Source: Ischnura elegans (Eukaryota; Arthropoda; Insecta; Odonata; Coenagrionidae). Taken from it: a stretch of 64,000 nucleotides of DNA. This document shows, piece by piece, positions 32,444 through 47,533 of the stretch. The notes under the pieces are model-generated. The model saw only the letters and a program-made list of their open reading frames with translations. It did not search any database and was not told the origin of the DNA. Location of the stretch: positions 186,001 through 250,000 of the forward strand of contig NW_025791724.1 in NCBI RefSeq assembly GCF_921293095.1. The letters run 5' to 3'. Both the position numbers and the translations under genes were made by a program. Each line of letters starts with the position of its first letter. Position 1 is the stretch's first letter.

Positions 32444-34922
32444 AGGGAGGCCACTCCGCAGTCCGGTGCCTGCCTCGCCGGGCGCGTGCAAACACAAGTT
32501 TGAACGTTCGATCCCCCGAGGGAGAGCGCACCCGGGCTATTGTTTACGACCGAGGTCAACAATGCCAATGCATACGCTGTCGAGTCCTCGGATCTTGACT
32601 GTCTCGAACAATTGCTATTAATGACAGCAATGGCACATAGCCTTTTCGTCCGAAGACGCAAAGCTTGCGTCCGTTTCGCACGTAAAATCACTTTTAAATT
32701 CAATCTATGAACACATCATTGTAAACCTGCACATTTCTCTCATTTCTCATCGTTGGTGAATGTTAATTTTGACTGAAGGAAATTAAATCCGGGCAATGCT
32801 ATTAACTGCCGACCACCGAGCGTCGCTCGGCGTATCGCATTTCATTTTCGCGTTCAAAACTAGCGGACCACTTCCACTCCCATACGAATTGAGTTCCTGC
32901 AAGTCTCGACACGCACACTGACTAGGCAGCCGGTATCGGGGGTGTCGAGCCTGGAGAAAAGCAAAACAAAATGCTGCCGTCCGAACTTGCGTGTCATGCG
33001 ATGGATAAAATTGTGCTCCCGGAACATGAAGGACGCAATTTCTTTCTTTCATTATGTCTCGTTTACGTTGTAATGGCACGCTTGCAATCGGTTAAACGGA
33101 CAAAGCTTGCAGATGCATTCGAGAAATATATTAATCGCGGAGTTGTTTCGTGAACGATTCATTACATCAATTCAATTACAGATTTATTGTAACAGTTACT
33201 CATCAAACGCACGACGTCCTACGAAGCACAATTTCGACGGCCTATCAAAGACAATGAAACGCAAACGTACGATACTTACTATCGATACTTAATTCGCAAC
33301 AATAAGAATTTTTCAATGCAAGCAATTAGTAGTGGTACACTTCCCACACGCAAATCGGTGCAACAACTTCAGCGTTAGTACTTGTTCAAACAATTGAAAA
33401 CAACAGCAATGAAACCAGCAAACACCCGGTTGCTAAGGATAATTAGCACGTCAACAATCACATTTCTCATTCCCTTTCCCGGGAAAGACCAGCGATTAAA
33501 AAGTTTGATGTAATGACATCGAGTAATTATCACCCATGGCGAAAGCTTTTGAAATTTCGATCCCCTACGGTTACCTCGTAACAATCAGTAACGCATTGAA
33601 AGAGCACAGTTTACATTTTTTCCCGAAAATCATAACACATGCGGTGTGCGAAAATGAGTGTCGAGGACTTAAAATAGTCTTCGACGCTTTGCACAATGCG
33701 TTCCCACATTTCCGATAACCAACGATGAACATAATTTTGCAAAATCACAAATAAACTTGCGTATGAGTGCCGCTACTTACAACATTTCACGGTTTCCATT
33801 CAATCATATGACAATGGCGTTTTGCTGGTCTCCAATTTCACGAGTCTGAGGAAACGTTTGTGATTTGACGTTTTACAATTAATTCCTTTTCCATATCCGA
33901 TAAAATTCTTTTGGCCTCCGTGATGCTAACACTACGCTTTTCAAGTCACATGTCAAATCAACACAGCATTACCATGGAATGTTATCGTTGCCCTAATTAA
34001 TTATGTAGTTCCGCTGCGAAGAAGTTATGAAATATCACACAAGGAATTATATTCGGACGAAAGGCACGTTAACAATAATCAACGCCGGCTGACATTGGAA
34101 ATGCGGTGTGCACTATTCGACATCGCTGACTGCTTTCATAACAGCAGTCCAAATACATAGCATTACACTTATTATTAATCCGGATCTGCCAATGTACATA
34201 ACTTCACACATACAGAGTATACGACCACGATGTAACACCGTAAACACTTCCATTAAAATATTCCGTAATAAATTTTGTGAAACCAAACAATCCGTTGCTA
34301 AGGAATTCGCGAAAAATGTTCTTCCTTCAACTCCTTCGTCAACATTTCAAACAGTGCACAGTGCCTAAGATACAAAGTGCAAGGGAAAACCATCAACGTC
34401 TTAGCACATTCAAAGGCAAACACTTTTAAATTATGCCACGATTCACTCAACTTGTAACAATTAAGGACGCCACGACTAATTTATGTTTTCTTACGATGCA
34501 CAATTAAACGCTGGGATCAATCAACCGTCATCATCGTCAAACAGTGTATTAATCACATCACAGTTCACTTTTCTACACAAAAGAGAAAGCCAAGGAATAA
34601 CACAGACAACGATTATGAATGTAAAAAGTAGAAAAATAAGTAACAGCGTACTTACTCGGCTCTTCGGCTGTAGATCACAATCGCTGTTGTCAACACACTT
34701 CATTCCCGTACATTTAACTAACTTTTCCTATGCATCCAGCGACACAAACACTTTCAATCCTTTCCTCACGATTGCCAAGCGTCACAAAGAACACTACAGA
34801 ACCGGCGTTATGTCAGTTACAGCTGATAAACATTATACAATTATCACTGATATTAGTTACTCGCGACGTCTTCTCACTACAGCTGCCGCAGCAAGAGCGA
34901 TCGAGTGGTAATACAGATTCGG

Positions 34923-34937
34923 CCGCTAGATGGTGCG
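34923..34937 (+). promoter_or_regulatory. CTCF-like motif 2, unit 2
   Basis: CCGCTAGATGGTGCG, unchanged from unit 1. Confidence 0.45.
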
Positions 34938-36517
34938 GGGGGAACCTCCAGCAGTCCACTGCGCGCATCGCTGTTGGGAATTAGGAATCGCGCGTGGGAA
35001 AGCAATTGGGATAATTATTCGCAACGCAGCGGCAAAATGCGAATCCTTGCCATACCTAATGAACCATCGATTGTCATTGGTCGTGAACTATTAATGTTCT
35101 CCACAACAATGGCACATCGAACGACCAAATCCCCGCCTTAAAGTCGCATATAATATCGTAAATTAAGCCAAGATTCAAGCGCAATGTGGTGAACATTTGC
35201 ATAATTGGAATATAGAGTACTCTTGTACCTCAAAATATCCACCAAAACGTACCTCATGATGCAGAGTCTTACGTGGTTTTCGACGATTTCCAAGCGATTT
35301 TAAACCAATATATCAAGTACGGATGTCACTGTTAACATTCGTATGGCGAAGGAAATGATGTAGCAATCAGGAATTACTGAAAGAGGCAGTACAATCTGGG
35401 AAATGTTTGTGAGTTTGCCTTTGACGTTTGAAAAGTAATTCCTCTACTACGTCCGATAACATTCCTTGGGCTCCGTTATGCTAACAGTTCGCTTTTAAAA
35501 TCACATGTTAAGTTATCACAGCTTACCATTAAACTGCCCAAATTATTTACGTTATAATATCCCTGCCCTAATTATTTACGTTATTCCGCTGCCAAGAAAA
35601 AATGAAATAGCACAAAAGGAATTACATTCCCACGAAAGGAACGTTAAGAATAACCAACGACGCCTGACGGTAGGAATGGGACGTGTAATCGTCAACATCG
35701 TTAATTGTTCTTTCATTGCACTTGCTAGACTTAGCATTGACACGTATTACTAATCAAGATCTGCCAATTAAAATCACTTCACTCATGCAAATTTAAGGAC
35801 GACGATATAACACGCTAAACACTTCCATTTAATTATTCCGTATTCACTAATGTGAAACCAGCAATCCGTTGCTAAGGAAAAAATTAGCGAAAAATATTCT
35901 TCCTTCCACTCTTTCGTCAACATTTCAAACAGTGCACAGTGCCTAACATACAAAGTGCAAGGGATAACCATCAACGCCTTAGCACAGAAAAGGCAAACAG
36001 TTTTAAATTAAGCCACGATTCACTCAACTTGTAACAATTAAGGACGCCACGAATAATTTCGGTTTTCTTAGGATACACAATTACACGTTGGGATCAATCA
36101 ACCGTCATCATCGTCAAACAGTGAATTAATCACTACACAGTTTACTTTTCCACACGAAAGAGAAACGAAAGGAACAACACAGTCAACGAATACGAGCGTG
36201 AAAAGTGTTTAAATAAGTAATAGCGTACTTACTCGGCTCGCTGGTTGTGGATCACAGTATTCACCTGCACGGCTATCAGAATCGCTGTTTTCATCACACT
36301 ATTGATTCTCGTGCATTTCACTCACTTTTCCTATACATCCATCGACACAGACACTTTCACTCATTTCCTCGCGTTTGCTGTGCGTCACAAAGAACACTAC
36401 ATAACCGGCGTTATGTGATTAACCACTGATAAACATGGACTAATTATAACTGATAATAATTATTCGCGTCGTCTTCTCACGACAGCTACCGCTGATCGAG
36501 TAGTAATTCAGAATCCG

Positions 36518-36532
36518 CCGACAGATGGCGCG
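36518..36532 (+). promoter_or_regulatory. CTCF-like motif 3, unit 2
   Basis: CCGACAGATGGCGCG, unchanged from unit 1. Confidence 0.4.
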
Positions 36533-38519
36533 GGAGGCCTTTTCGCAGTCGCTCGCCGTGGACGTCCAGAGCGGAATTTGAAATATCGTCTCTCGGTGGG
36601 ATTTCTATCCCGGATTGCGACTCGGCGCAAGTATGCGAACGCTAGCCACGATGAATGATTTATCGACTCATCCGCGGTCAATTGTCGTGAAATGCGGAAA
36701 AACAAATGTTGTCATTTACAACAATGAAACACCGCACTGTATTCCAACGACGCGAAGCACGGAATATATGTAAATAATCCATTCATCAAACACAGTATCG
36801 TTTAAACGTACATGATCGGAACACGACCGCCTCGTAAATGATCATCTGCCAGTGAAGTGACGACTGTCAAGCGGTGTCTTTCCTCCGCCCGCGATTTGCA
36901 TTTCATTTCGGCGTTCGGAGGGAGCGGACCGCTTCGACTCCAGGCAGGAATACACTCCGTGCGGCTGACGATTCTCGGCATCGCGGGTGCAGGGCAGGGG
37001 GCCGCGAGGCAGAGAACATCTCGGACGTAGGTGCTCGTCGCGATAACACGGATAAGCGGGGAAAGAACTCGGCTCGGTTATACCTTAGGTTAGGTGATTA
37101 GAAGTGATTCATTGATTAGCCGTAAATACCGGACCATTTCATTAGCATATCGATTCCGCGACGAATGCAGTGAGCGATTTAACTGTTTGTCACCGTTCCT
37201 TCCTACTCTGAAAATGTTTCGTGCCCGAGTTGCTGCCCGCAGTTGTCCACGATTCAATTTTACATTTTCCCTAACGGTACCGTAAGTTCTTACTACATTT
37301 TTGCATGCCACGGTGAATGACAATCGTTCTCCAGTCTCTTTGCCATCGGAGTGAAGCGGAAATTACATCCTTTCGCGAGCGATCGAAGAATTTCCTTATG
37401 CGAATTAATTATTCCTCGTGAGTAGTCAGGTCTACTTTCCTTCCTCGATTGCACCCTACATACGTCAAATATCCTTCCTCTTCTCAATAAGTGATATCGT
37501 CACTGTCTGCCAGTGTCAACGACTTATCCTTAAACCGAACTCCCATAGTTGTACATATTCGCAGTACACGAGAAAAGTTCGCAGAGTTTCGGAGTATAGC
37601 CGTACATTTAGTCAGTAAAGGGAGAGAACCGATTAATTAATATCTTATGAGTAGGCAATCCACATTTCTCTACACTGTATTAAAACGCACGGAACGACTT
37701 AATCCGTAGCAATAAATTTCCGTGCCTTCTGCCTTGAGTATATGTTAATGAACACACTCGTCTCTTCCACAATGATTTTCAAAGCATAACTCAATTATTT
37801 GGAAAGCTTTTCGTGACATTGAGCAGTTTCGCTTGAGCGCTGAACGATATAGTTACCCTTAGTAACGAAGTTATTTGGTTTCCTGTTGGCTGTTTGCTAC
37901 ACATAAACATTTCAATGCAAGACGTAACGCGAGTACAGCAAATAATGGAAACTTTGCATCGCTAATTCTTTCAACGTTACGTGCGACGTAACATAGCAAC
38001 CAACGGTGGAAAATCATGGAATTCGCTTATCAAAAATGCCACTTCTTGCAAGTACTGCTAATTTTTATTAATAGGGGAATGTTGTCTGCTTAATATAAAT
38101 TGCCTCCCGAAGACATATAAGACACGGGAAAAAAAATTCTGTGGCCTGTAAGTTGACAAATAGCAATCCAATTTCATACACTTTACCCAAATCCTTTGCT
38201 GATTTCTACCAAATATTTTGATGTCCCTCGTGAACCGAAAACTTTGATAAATTTAGTCATAACTCCATAATTCTAACATAATTTTTTTTCGTGCACCGCA
38301 TTGGAAACCATTCTTGCCATTGTGTTACTTCAGCATGTTAATTAGGAATGGTTTGCAAGGGAAATGCAGAAAAAGCGAGAATGTTATTGATATTCTCCCC
38401 TTCTTCGGTTACTAGTGAATGACTGCGTCTCGTATTAATATACCATAAATTAACTAATAACAAGCTGGTCGCCTATTTCGCACTTGGCTGCGAACTGTCT
38501 GAGTATGGTTCCGCCGCCG

Positions 38520-38534
38520 CCGCTAGATGGTGCG
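38520..38534 (+). promoter_or_regulatory. CTCF-like motif 4, unit 2
   Basis: CCGCTAGATGGTGCG. A single-base difference between the units lies just upstream (38500), outside the motif. Confidence 0.45.
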
Positions 38535-40651
38535 GCGTGCTTCTCCCGGCGATTCACAGACTTTCTCTGCGCACATCGGCCGACGGAAAGGCGGCTACTG
38601 AAATAAGAAACATTCCTTCGGGTAACCGCGCGGGTGAGAAAATCCCAGAGCGCCTATTTTCCCCTTCATTAAATCACGGGAATGAAAGAAAATTCTAAAA
38701 TGTGATGCATCATTCCCAATGCAGTCCCCCGTGACTTTGAAATAAATTTTTAGCCGTGGTGGACACGGAATATCGCAAACACCTTTTCCATACACACCGG
38801 AGTCGCGTTAAATGCCGGAATCGTCTAAAATTATGCTCCCTCGTCACGAGAATTTTCTTTCGTTGCAGTTGGAAAGTATTACTTGGCGAATCAGATTATT
38901 CAGCGTCCTTAGTGGAAGATGTATTTGTATCCCTCATTCTCTAATTCATTGATGAAGACTGTTTCAGAAAAAACCAGTGCGACGTAATCCATTTCGTGCA
39001 GTCAGTTATAAACATTTCCCTCCATACCGTTTCAAAGTTTTATTCGTCCACAAATTTTTTGTAACGCACTCTCTCTTCGTGCGAAGTACCGCCACGTGGA
39101 AAGAATCCGGGGGTGGGGAAATTCTTGGGTCAACGAAGACAACTTTCCTGGGAACCCGTGTGTGGGGTAGTTCCCACGCTTGGATCCGGGTGGTGGGGGA
39201 CGGGTTCCCCCACCACGAACCTAAACGCAGCGAGTGGGGTAGGGGACGCCGGGAAGAAAAAAAGAAGTTCCAACGGGCGAATTTTTCAAAAGACGCAATG
39301 GCCTCCTTCGTTTGTTTCCCGTCGACGTAAAAAGTGAGTAAGTGTTTTCTATTCATGGCATCATTCAATACCTGCCGTATCGAAAGACTTGCAGGCGAGG
39401 ATAATCACTCCAATGACAGCAACACATACTTTCATGGCATAGCACCATTAAAAATGTTGGAAAGGTAATCGACTGCCATTAATGGAAGTAGGGTTTTGCA
39501 AGGCTTCGAGATAACGTGTAATACTTGAAAAAAAGAAAAAACGCTCAATGTATACCGTTCCTTCGTCAACAGTACACTTTCATTACTTTCACGCAATAGT
39601 CATGTCGAGGAATTTATCAATCAATGATCGGTGTACACGTCCAATGAAGTGTTTCCATAGCGCAAGTGAAATTTTAGGGTTGGAAATATTTCCGTCGGGC
39701 ATACGTTTCACGAAAGCAAATGCCAGTCGCCCGCCTGTATGGGAACATGAAGGGGACTCTTGTTCCCACGGTCGGAAATGGTGGTGGGGGAAGGTACGTC
39801 TCCCCGACCGAGAAGCGGCAGCGTGTGACGTAAGCAAGTGTCGGTAGGGGAGAACTTTGAATCGAGGTCGGCTCCCTGCCAACGGACAGTTTTTTTGAAG
39901 GGGCGCACTATCGTTCGTCATTCCTCCACGTAAATGTTACGAAATCGGTTCGCATCACAGGGGCAGTAATGCCACCTCATAATCGCAATTGGGAAAAAGA
40001 GTGAAGCGCGATAAGCGAGGAAGGATAATAATTTCCTATTCCGTAATATAACTCGGAGTAAAACCACGAATTCCTGTCTCCGTGGCAGTGTGTTGGCATT
40101 GGGAGATAGATAAATGACATAAAGAAAAATGTATGAATGTAGGGAAAAACATTTTTTGTTCCAAGAATGGTGAAAACGATTTTTTACACATTGCTTAACC
40201 AACAAAGAGCATAACACCGTCAAGTCCGGAAAATGTAGATGAAGAAATTGGAACGACAAGAATTATCTTTCTCAAATTAATTCCCTCGTTACGCATTACA
40301 TAATCATCTTTTGCCAGAAAATTTCTTTGAAGAAGTAAATGCATCCCTTGCGTTAAATCGATCATTAAACAGTCGAAACAACAACAGGCGACATTTACCA
40401 ATGGATTAAAGCTGAAACGAATCGCCATTACACCAACAAGCACACCGTTACGAAAGACATTTTTCATAAACACATTTTCAAAGATGGACCAAAAGATATA
40501 ACGGAATTGAGAATTGCTTAAGCATAAAGGGACTGTTGTCTGGAAATGGTAACTATTCAACAGAAACAAAAGCAGATACAACCGCGAAGAAACCAGATCT
40601 TCCTTCGATTCTCAAGTCATGATAACTTTTTGAGGATTCGGTCATGTACTC

Positions 40652-40771
40652 GCCAACGGCCACACCACGTACAATTCACCGGTTCTCGTTCGATCACCGA
40701 AGTTAAACTACGTAGGGCCCGGATAGTACTTGGACGGGTGACCGCCTGGGAATACCGGGTGCTGTTGGCAT
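40652..40771 (+). rRNA. Variant 5S rRNA gene, unit 2
   Basis: Identical to the variant at 9768-9887, including the paired change in helix II. It lies in the same 227-bp segment (40562-40788) flanked by TTCAAC. Its survival unchanged in both units reflects unit homogenisation and so is not independent evidence for function. Confidence 0.7.
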
Positions 40772-40788
40772 TACTTTTATTCTTCAAC

Positions 40789-42690
40789 TTGTTTAAAAAA
40801 AATATTTTCAATCACCTACCGCGAGCAATGCAGAGCAGGAATATGCCGCGAAAATTTCTTTTGAGAAAGAAATGTCACTATGTGAAATATTTTCTACATA
40901 TTTTATTCGCGTGTTTCAAGAGTGACATTAATGTAGCGTTGGAGAGGAAAGGCTTTGGGAAAAATCCATTTTCAGTCATTACTGCAATCACTTCCTCGGA
41001 AATTATTCCCTAATGCGAGAGTTTCGTTGATTCCGATATGTGGTGAATGAGAGAAATAGGTTTGGGAATAATTTTAATTTGCATGCCACGCGACATTTTC
41101 CTTCGATCCTCGGTTATCACAGCGGGATTACATACTCTAAAGGCATGGAAATCGGCTTCCGCTTCCCGGTGTCCATTGGGAGATGGCGTGCAGAGGGTTT
41201 TTCATTGAATTATTAGAAATAGTTTAAACTACCCAAGTAATTAATAACGGTCATTTTCAGAAAAGATAAGGTTTGAAGATTGTTATCATACCATCGATGT
41301 TCAACGGTACATCTCCCTAACCATCCCACGGTACGTTTTCGCGAAAGCACGAAATTTCGATGCTCGATCAACAATACGCCATTACCTTGGCAACGAGGCA
41401 AGACGAGAATCAACAACACAGGCGTACGGGTAATGACAGCGCAGCACTCATTGACGTGGAATTAGTTACATTTCTTGGTTAAACGTGGCATTCTCGGATG
41501 GTATAATACATTGTATCGTATGCTGGACTCATCGCCTGCCGTTTCACGGAACCGTGTCTCGGGAGGTGGTGCGCCCTAGTGGCAGTTGCGGAACTATCGG
41601 CTAGGATTCTTGCATCACGCAAGAACCTCACGGAATTTGAGTAAAAATTTTAGGTATTAAAACGCAATGTGGAAGTGGTACTCGTCGCAAACACTGTGAC
41701 AAGTGTTCCCTAATGTGCAAGTGAAGTCCCCGTGTCGATGTTGTCCCCGTGTTTGTGAAATGTATGGTAGAAGAAAGGCGGCGCAAAGTGAAGTGTTGGA
41801 AGGCGACAGAGGAAAAATTCGGAAAATAAATCCGTTATTGCGTGTGACTGAGAAAATGTGTTAACGCGAAGAAATTGGTAGTGCATACTTTCATGTGAAT
41901 GTGGTAATTATGTCGTTGCATTGCAAATACAACCAATACATCATTTGTTTGTTCAGGCTGAAGATGGCCGATGTGTAGGAGTTTGCTGATAAGAAAGGCA
42001 AACGATAGGGAAATGTGGGGCGTAATGCAGTGAATTCATACATTAATTCTTTCCATAAATTACTGATCATGTTATTAGTTAAAGGCTGGGCGTCGTTAGG
42101 GAAATATAATTTTCATGGTTAAATGTTGGAATGAGCTGTTATGTTGTCAACGCTTCGAGAGTACACAAACTGTGTCATTATGGAAATTAGTTTGTTTTAT
42201 GCAATTAAACTGGTCAGGAATAAGTGGTTTACCTTTCTTAGCATTTGAAAAGGTATGTGATGGAAATCGATACCCAAGGAGAGATATCATGATAGGTGAA
42301 GTTTGCAATTTGAAAACAAGTCTTAATTGTCGGGGCATTATGCAGAATAACATTGCTATTTGATGTTCGGAAATTGTAAAACTTGACTGGAGTATGCGTT
42401 TTAGGAAGTGTATCAATGGAAGCGTTAGTCCATGGCGATAGTTTGGGAATAGAATGATGATTGGGGGAATGTTGATATGTGCAGTTGTGGCATCAGGGCT
42501 TGGAGATTACATAATATGTGATATAAATGAAATTGTAATGAGTCGTGCAATGAAACTCGTCAGGAATACGTGCATTAACTCTTCCTTCGTTTTAAAAGTG
42601 AACTGGTGTTAATCCGTGAAAGAACATAGTTTTGATAAGGGAACGGCAGACATTTGTGTGGCTGAGTAAATGAAATTCCAATTGTGATAT
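40789..42690. other. Spacer between variant 5S and satellite, unit 2
   Basis: Co-linear with 9905-11806. Single-base differences include C to A at 40837 and G to T near 41650. No gene is seen. Confidence 0.6.
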
Positions 42691-45600
42691 TCAAAATTAT
42701 TCATAAAAACCATAATTACCGAGGGATTCTGACGGGATGCGTTCTAAAACGTTAACAATAGTAAAACATACATTAGTGTCGAGTTTCGTAGCGTTAGAGT
42801 AATTAGTTTAAAAAATATTCCGGTTGAAGTGACTGAAATATTGCAGAGGCTAAATATTGAATAACAACATTATGTCCTATAGACAGTGAAAACCAGCGGA
42901 TTCTGGTGGGACAAGTTTTAAAACAATATGAGAGATAAGGCAATTGTCGGTGACGAGTGTCAGTGCGATTGAATCAATGGTTGAATTAATATGTTACAAT
43001 GTGTGTATGACATAATGACATTAAATGTGTCATACTCAAAATTATTCATAAAAACCATAATTACCGAGGGATTTTGACGGGATGCGTTTTAAAACGTTAA
43101 CAATAGTAAAACATACGTTAGTGTCGAGTTTCGTATCGTTAGAATAATTAGTTTTAAAAATATTCCAGTAGAAGTGCCTGAAAAATTGCAGAGGATAAAT
43201 ATTGAATAACAACATTATGTCCTATAAACAGTGAAAACCAGCGGATTTTGGTGGGACAAGTTTTAAAACAATAGAAGAAATAAGGCAATTGTTGGTGACG
43301 AGTGTCAGTGCGATTGAGTCAATGGTTTAATTGATATGTTACATTGTGTGTATGACAAAATGACATTAAATGTGTCACACTCAAAATTATTCATAAAAAC
43401 CATAATTACCGAGGGATTTTGACGGGATGCATTTTAAAACGTTCACAATAGTAAAACATACGTTAGTGTCGAGTTTCGTAGCGTTAGAATAATTAGTTTG
43501 AAAAATATTCCGGTTGAAGTGACTGAAATATTGCAGAGGCTAAATATTCAATAACAACGTTATGTCCTATAAACAGTGAAAACCAGCGGATTTTGGTGGG
43601 ACAAGTTTTAAAACAATAGGAGAGATAAGGCAATTGTCGGTGACGAGTGTCAGTGCGATTGAATTAATGGTTGAATTCATATGTTACAATGTGTGTATGA
43701 CAAAATGACATTAAATGTGTCATACTCAAAATTATTCATAAAAACCATAATTACCGAGGGATTTTGACGGGATGCGTTTTAAAACGTTAACAATAGTAAA
43801 ACATACGTTAGTGTCGAGTTTCGTAGCGTTAGAGTAATTAGTTTAAAAAATATTCCAGTTGAAGTGACTGAAATATTGCACAGGCTAAATAATGAATAAC
43901 AACATTATGTCCTATAAACAGTGAAAACCAGCGGATTTTGGTGGGACAAGTTTTAAAACAATAGGAGAAATAAGGCAATTGTCGGTGACGAGTGTCAGTG
44001 CGATTGAATTAATGGTTGAATTAATATGTTACAATGTGTGTATGACAAAATGACATTAAATGTGTCATACTCAAAATTATTCATAAAAACCATAATTACC
44101 GAGGGATTTTGACGGGATGCGTTTTAAAACGTTAACAATAGTAAAACATACGTTAGTGTCGAGTTTCGTAGCGTTAGAGTAATTAGTTTAAAAAATATTC
44201 CGGTTGAAGTGACTGAAATATTGCAGAGGCTAAATATTGAAAAACAACATTATGTCCTATAGACAGTGAAAACCAGCGGATTTTGGTGGGACAAGTTTTA
44301 AAACAATAGGAGAGATAAGGCAATTGTCGGTGACGAGTGTCAGTGCGATAGAATGAATGGTTGAATTAATATGTTACAATGTGTGTATGACATAATGACA
44401 TTAAATGTGTCATACTCAAAATTATTCATAAAAACCATAATTACCGAGGGATTTTGACGGGATGCGTTTTAAAACGTTAACAATAGTAAAACATACGTTA
44501 GTGTCGAGTTTCGTAGCGTTAGAGTAATTAGTTTAAAAAATATTCCGGTTGAAGTGACTGAAATATTGCAGAGGCTAAATATTGAAAAACAACATTATGT
44601 CCTATAGACAGTGAAAACCAGCGGATTTTGGTGGGACAAGTTTTAAAACAATAGGAGAAATAAGGCAATTGTCGGTGACGAGTGTCAGTGCGATTGAATT
44701 AATGGTTGAATTAATATGTTACAATGTGTGTATGACATAATGACATTAAATGTGTCATACTCAAAATTATTCATAAAAACCATAATTACCGAGGGATTTT
44801 GACGGGATGCGTTTTAAAACGTTAACAATAGTAAAACATACGTTAGTGTCGAGTTTCGTAGCGTTAGAGTAATTAGTTTAAAAAATATACCGGTTGAAGT
44901 GACTGAAATATTGCAGAGGCTAAATATTGAAAAACAACATTATGTCCTATAGACAGTGAAAACCAGCGGATTTTGGTGGGACAAGTTTTAAAACAATAGG
45001 AGAAATAAGGCAATTGTCGGTGACGTGTGTCAGTGCGATTGAATGAATGGTTGAATTAATATGTTACAATGTGTGTATGACATAATGACATTAAATGTGT
45101 CACACTCAAAATTATTCATAAAAACCATAATTACCGAGGGATTTTGACGGGATGCGTTTTAAAACGTTAACAATAGTAAAACATACGTTAGTGTCGAGTT
45201 TCGTAGCGTTAGAGTAATTAGTTTAAAAAATATACCGGTTGAAGTGACTGAAATATTGCAGAGGCTAAATATTGAAAAACAACATTATGTCCTATAGACA
45301 GTGAAAACCAGCGGATTTTGGTGGGACAAGTTTTAAAACAATAGGAGAAATAAGGCAATTGTCGGTGACGAGTGTCAGTGCGATTGAATTAATGGTTGAA
45401 TTAATATGTTACAATGTGTGTATGACAAAATGACATTAAATGTGTCATACTCAAAATTATTCATAAAAACCATAATTACCGAGGGATTTTGACGGGATGC
45501 GTTTTAAAACGTTAACAATAGTAAAACATACGTTAGTGTCGAGTTTCGTAGCGTTAGAGTAATTAGTTTAAAAAATATTCCGGTTGAAGTGACTGAAATA

Positions 45601-45795
45601 TTGCAGAGGCTAAATATTGAATAACAACATTATGTCCTATAAACAGTGAAAACCAGCGGATTTTGGTGGGACAAGTTTTAAAACAATAGGAGAAATAAGG
45701 CAATTGTCGGTGACGAGTGTCAGTGCGATTGAATTAATGGTTTAATTAATATGTTACACTCCCTGGCTGTCGACATGAAATTCCTAGGGTCAAAC
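42691..45795 (+). repeat. 345-bp satellite array, 9 units (unit 2)
   Basis: Landmarks fall at 42691, 43036, 43381, 43726 and onward in 345-bp steps. By diagnostic variants these nine correspond to repeats 1 and 4-11 of the unit-1 array; the second and third are missing here or were gained there. Repeat 10 (45106) carries ATATACC as in repeat 9, which looks like local conversion. Confidence 0.95.
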
Positions 45796-46754
45796 TCAAT
45801 ATTATTTATAAAAACCATAATTACCGAGGGATTTTGATGGGAGACATTTTAAAACGTTCTTAAAGTGAAAACAGACATTATTGAGGAGTATCATAGTCTC
45901 TGAATGAATACTTTCAAAATACGCCATTTTTTGGGTTGAAAGTAAGCGAAGACTGAATTTTCAATATCAGCATTATGTCATATGAACAGTAAAAACCAGT
46001 GGATTTTGATGGGACCGGTTTTAAAACGACAAGAAAATTAAGACAAATATTCGTGACAAGTGTCAGTGCAACGGAGTAAATAGTTTTAAAAATGTGTTAC
46101 AGTTGCTAATGAGTTAATCAAATTTCCATTTTCATACTCAAAATTATTTCTAAAAACCATAATTACCGTGGGATTTGGACGGGAGACGTTTCAAAACTTA
46201 GGTGTATTCAAAAAGAACATTATAGCGGAGTTCCGTAGCCACAGAATGAATACTTTGAAAAATATCCCATATTATGTGTCTGACAGCAAATGCTGATTTT
46301 TCAATATCAACGTTATGTCATATGAACAGTAAAAACCAGTGAATTTTGATGGGACCGGTTTTAAAACGACAAGGAAATTAAGGCAATTATTCGTGACTAG
46401 TGTCAGTGCGACTGATTCCATGGTTTAAGAAATATATTGTAATCCGTTGCTGACAAAAACAAATTTCCAATGCCATACTCCAAATTATTCATAAAAAGCA
46501 ATAATTACAGAGGGATTTGGACGGGAGACGTTTTAGAACGTTAACATAAATTGAAACAAACATTATCGTGGACCTTCAGTGCGACGGAATTGAAAATTTC
46601 AACAATGTTCCATGCTCTGTGCCCGTCACATTGCAAAGTGTCCGTTTAAACTCAACAAGTGAGCGTGGAAACCACACTTCCGGTCGGATTTTCATGAGGC
46701 ACGTTTTAAAACGTGCAGAAAAATGACAATTAATTATTTGGAGACAAAGTTCGA
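45796..46754 (+). repeat. Degenerate satellite units, unit 2
   Basis: Co-linear with 15602-16560 (offset 30194). No differences were noticed, so the degenerate edge is stable while the core changes copy number. Confidence 0.85.
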
Positions 46755-47533
46755 CAGAATAATAGCTACGTTAATGCCACATACGTGGCTACTGCGACAG
46801 CGCACGATGTATTCGTCGTAGGCGTGTGACATTTCGTCATAACATGCAGATTGTCACTTCATGCATTGCAATAGGGATATGTGAAGTTCGAAAGGAATAA
46901 CTCCGAAGTCGTACTCGCTCTTTTCCTTCGTAATTCCGCAATCAGACAGTGAAATGCATCGGAAATATTGACAAACGAAGTAAGTCAAAGGAAAATTGAT
47001 TTGCCAAAAGAGGTAATTGTAAGAATGCCGAAACAACAAATACCACGTTTCAGGAAATAGCAAAGTTAGGTTTAAAACTTGGACGTTACCGTAGAGAGTG
47101 GAATTAATCCACAGAACAATGTACGAAAAACTAACAAAGGGAAAGTTATCGATCGGCGATGTGAAGAGTACATCTTTTCCCTTGCACGTCCGCATTCACG
47201 AATACACGTTCCTGCGGGAAAGACACATCATTTCCAATCCCGAAGTGGCGTGTGGTAATTTAAGTAATACGTGTAACGCGCTACGTCGTCACAATGTTGT
47301 AGGGAACGGTAATTCATTTTCACAAAAGTCATTCAAAATCAGCCTTCTCACACACAGAAAATCGCAGTCATCAATTTCCAGAATCGCACGCTAGACCAGA
47401 AATATCCTGCGACTCGAGTATGGAAAAGCCAGCCTCACTCGACAATCCCTCCCGTCGAGGCGTAATTTTTTTTTCACCAACCTTTCGCAATCCCTGCCCA
47501 GGAATCAAATTCACCACATTCCCCCCCAGAATA
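46755..47533. other. Spacer between satellite and CpG-rich block, unit 2
   Basis: Co-linear with 16561-17339. I see nothing recognisable in it. Confidence 0.5.

Larger units (their letters stand above)
31211..40561. other. Long intergenic spacer, unit 2
   Basis: Co-linear with 327-9677 (offset 30884), with only a handful of single-base differences seen (for example at 36631, 38500, 38851 and 39058). It carries the same CTCF-like motifs, diverged duplicates (about 33816-35144 and 35384-36654), X-box (37852-37866) and hairpins (39190-39216 and 39740-39768). No gene is seen. Confidence 0.75.
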
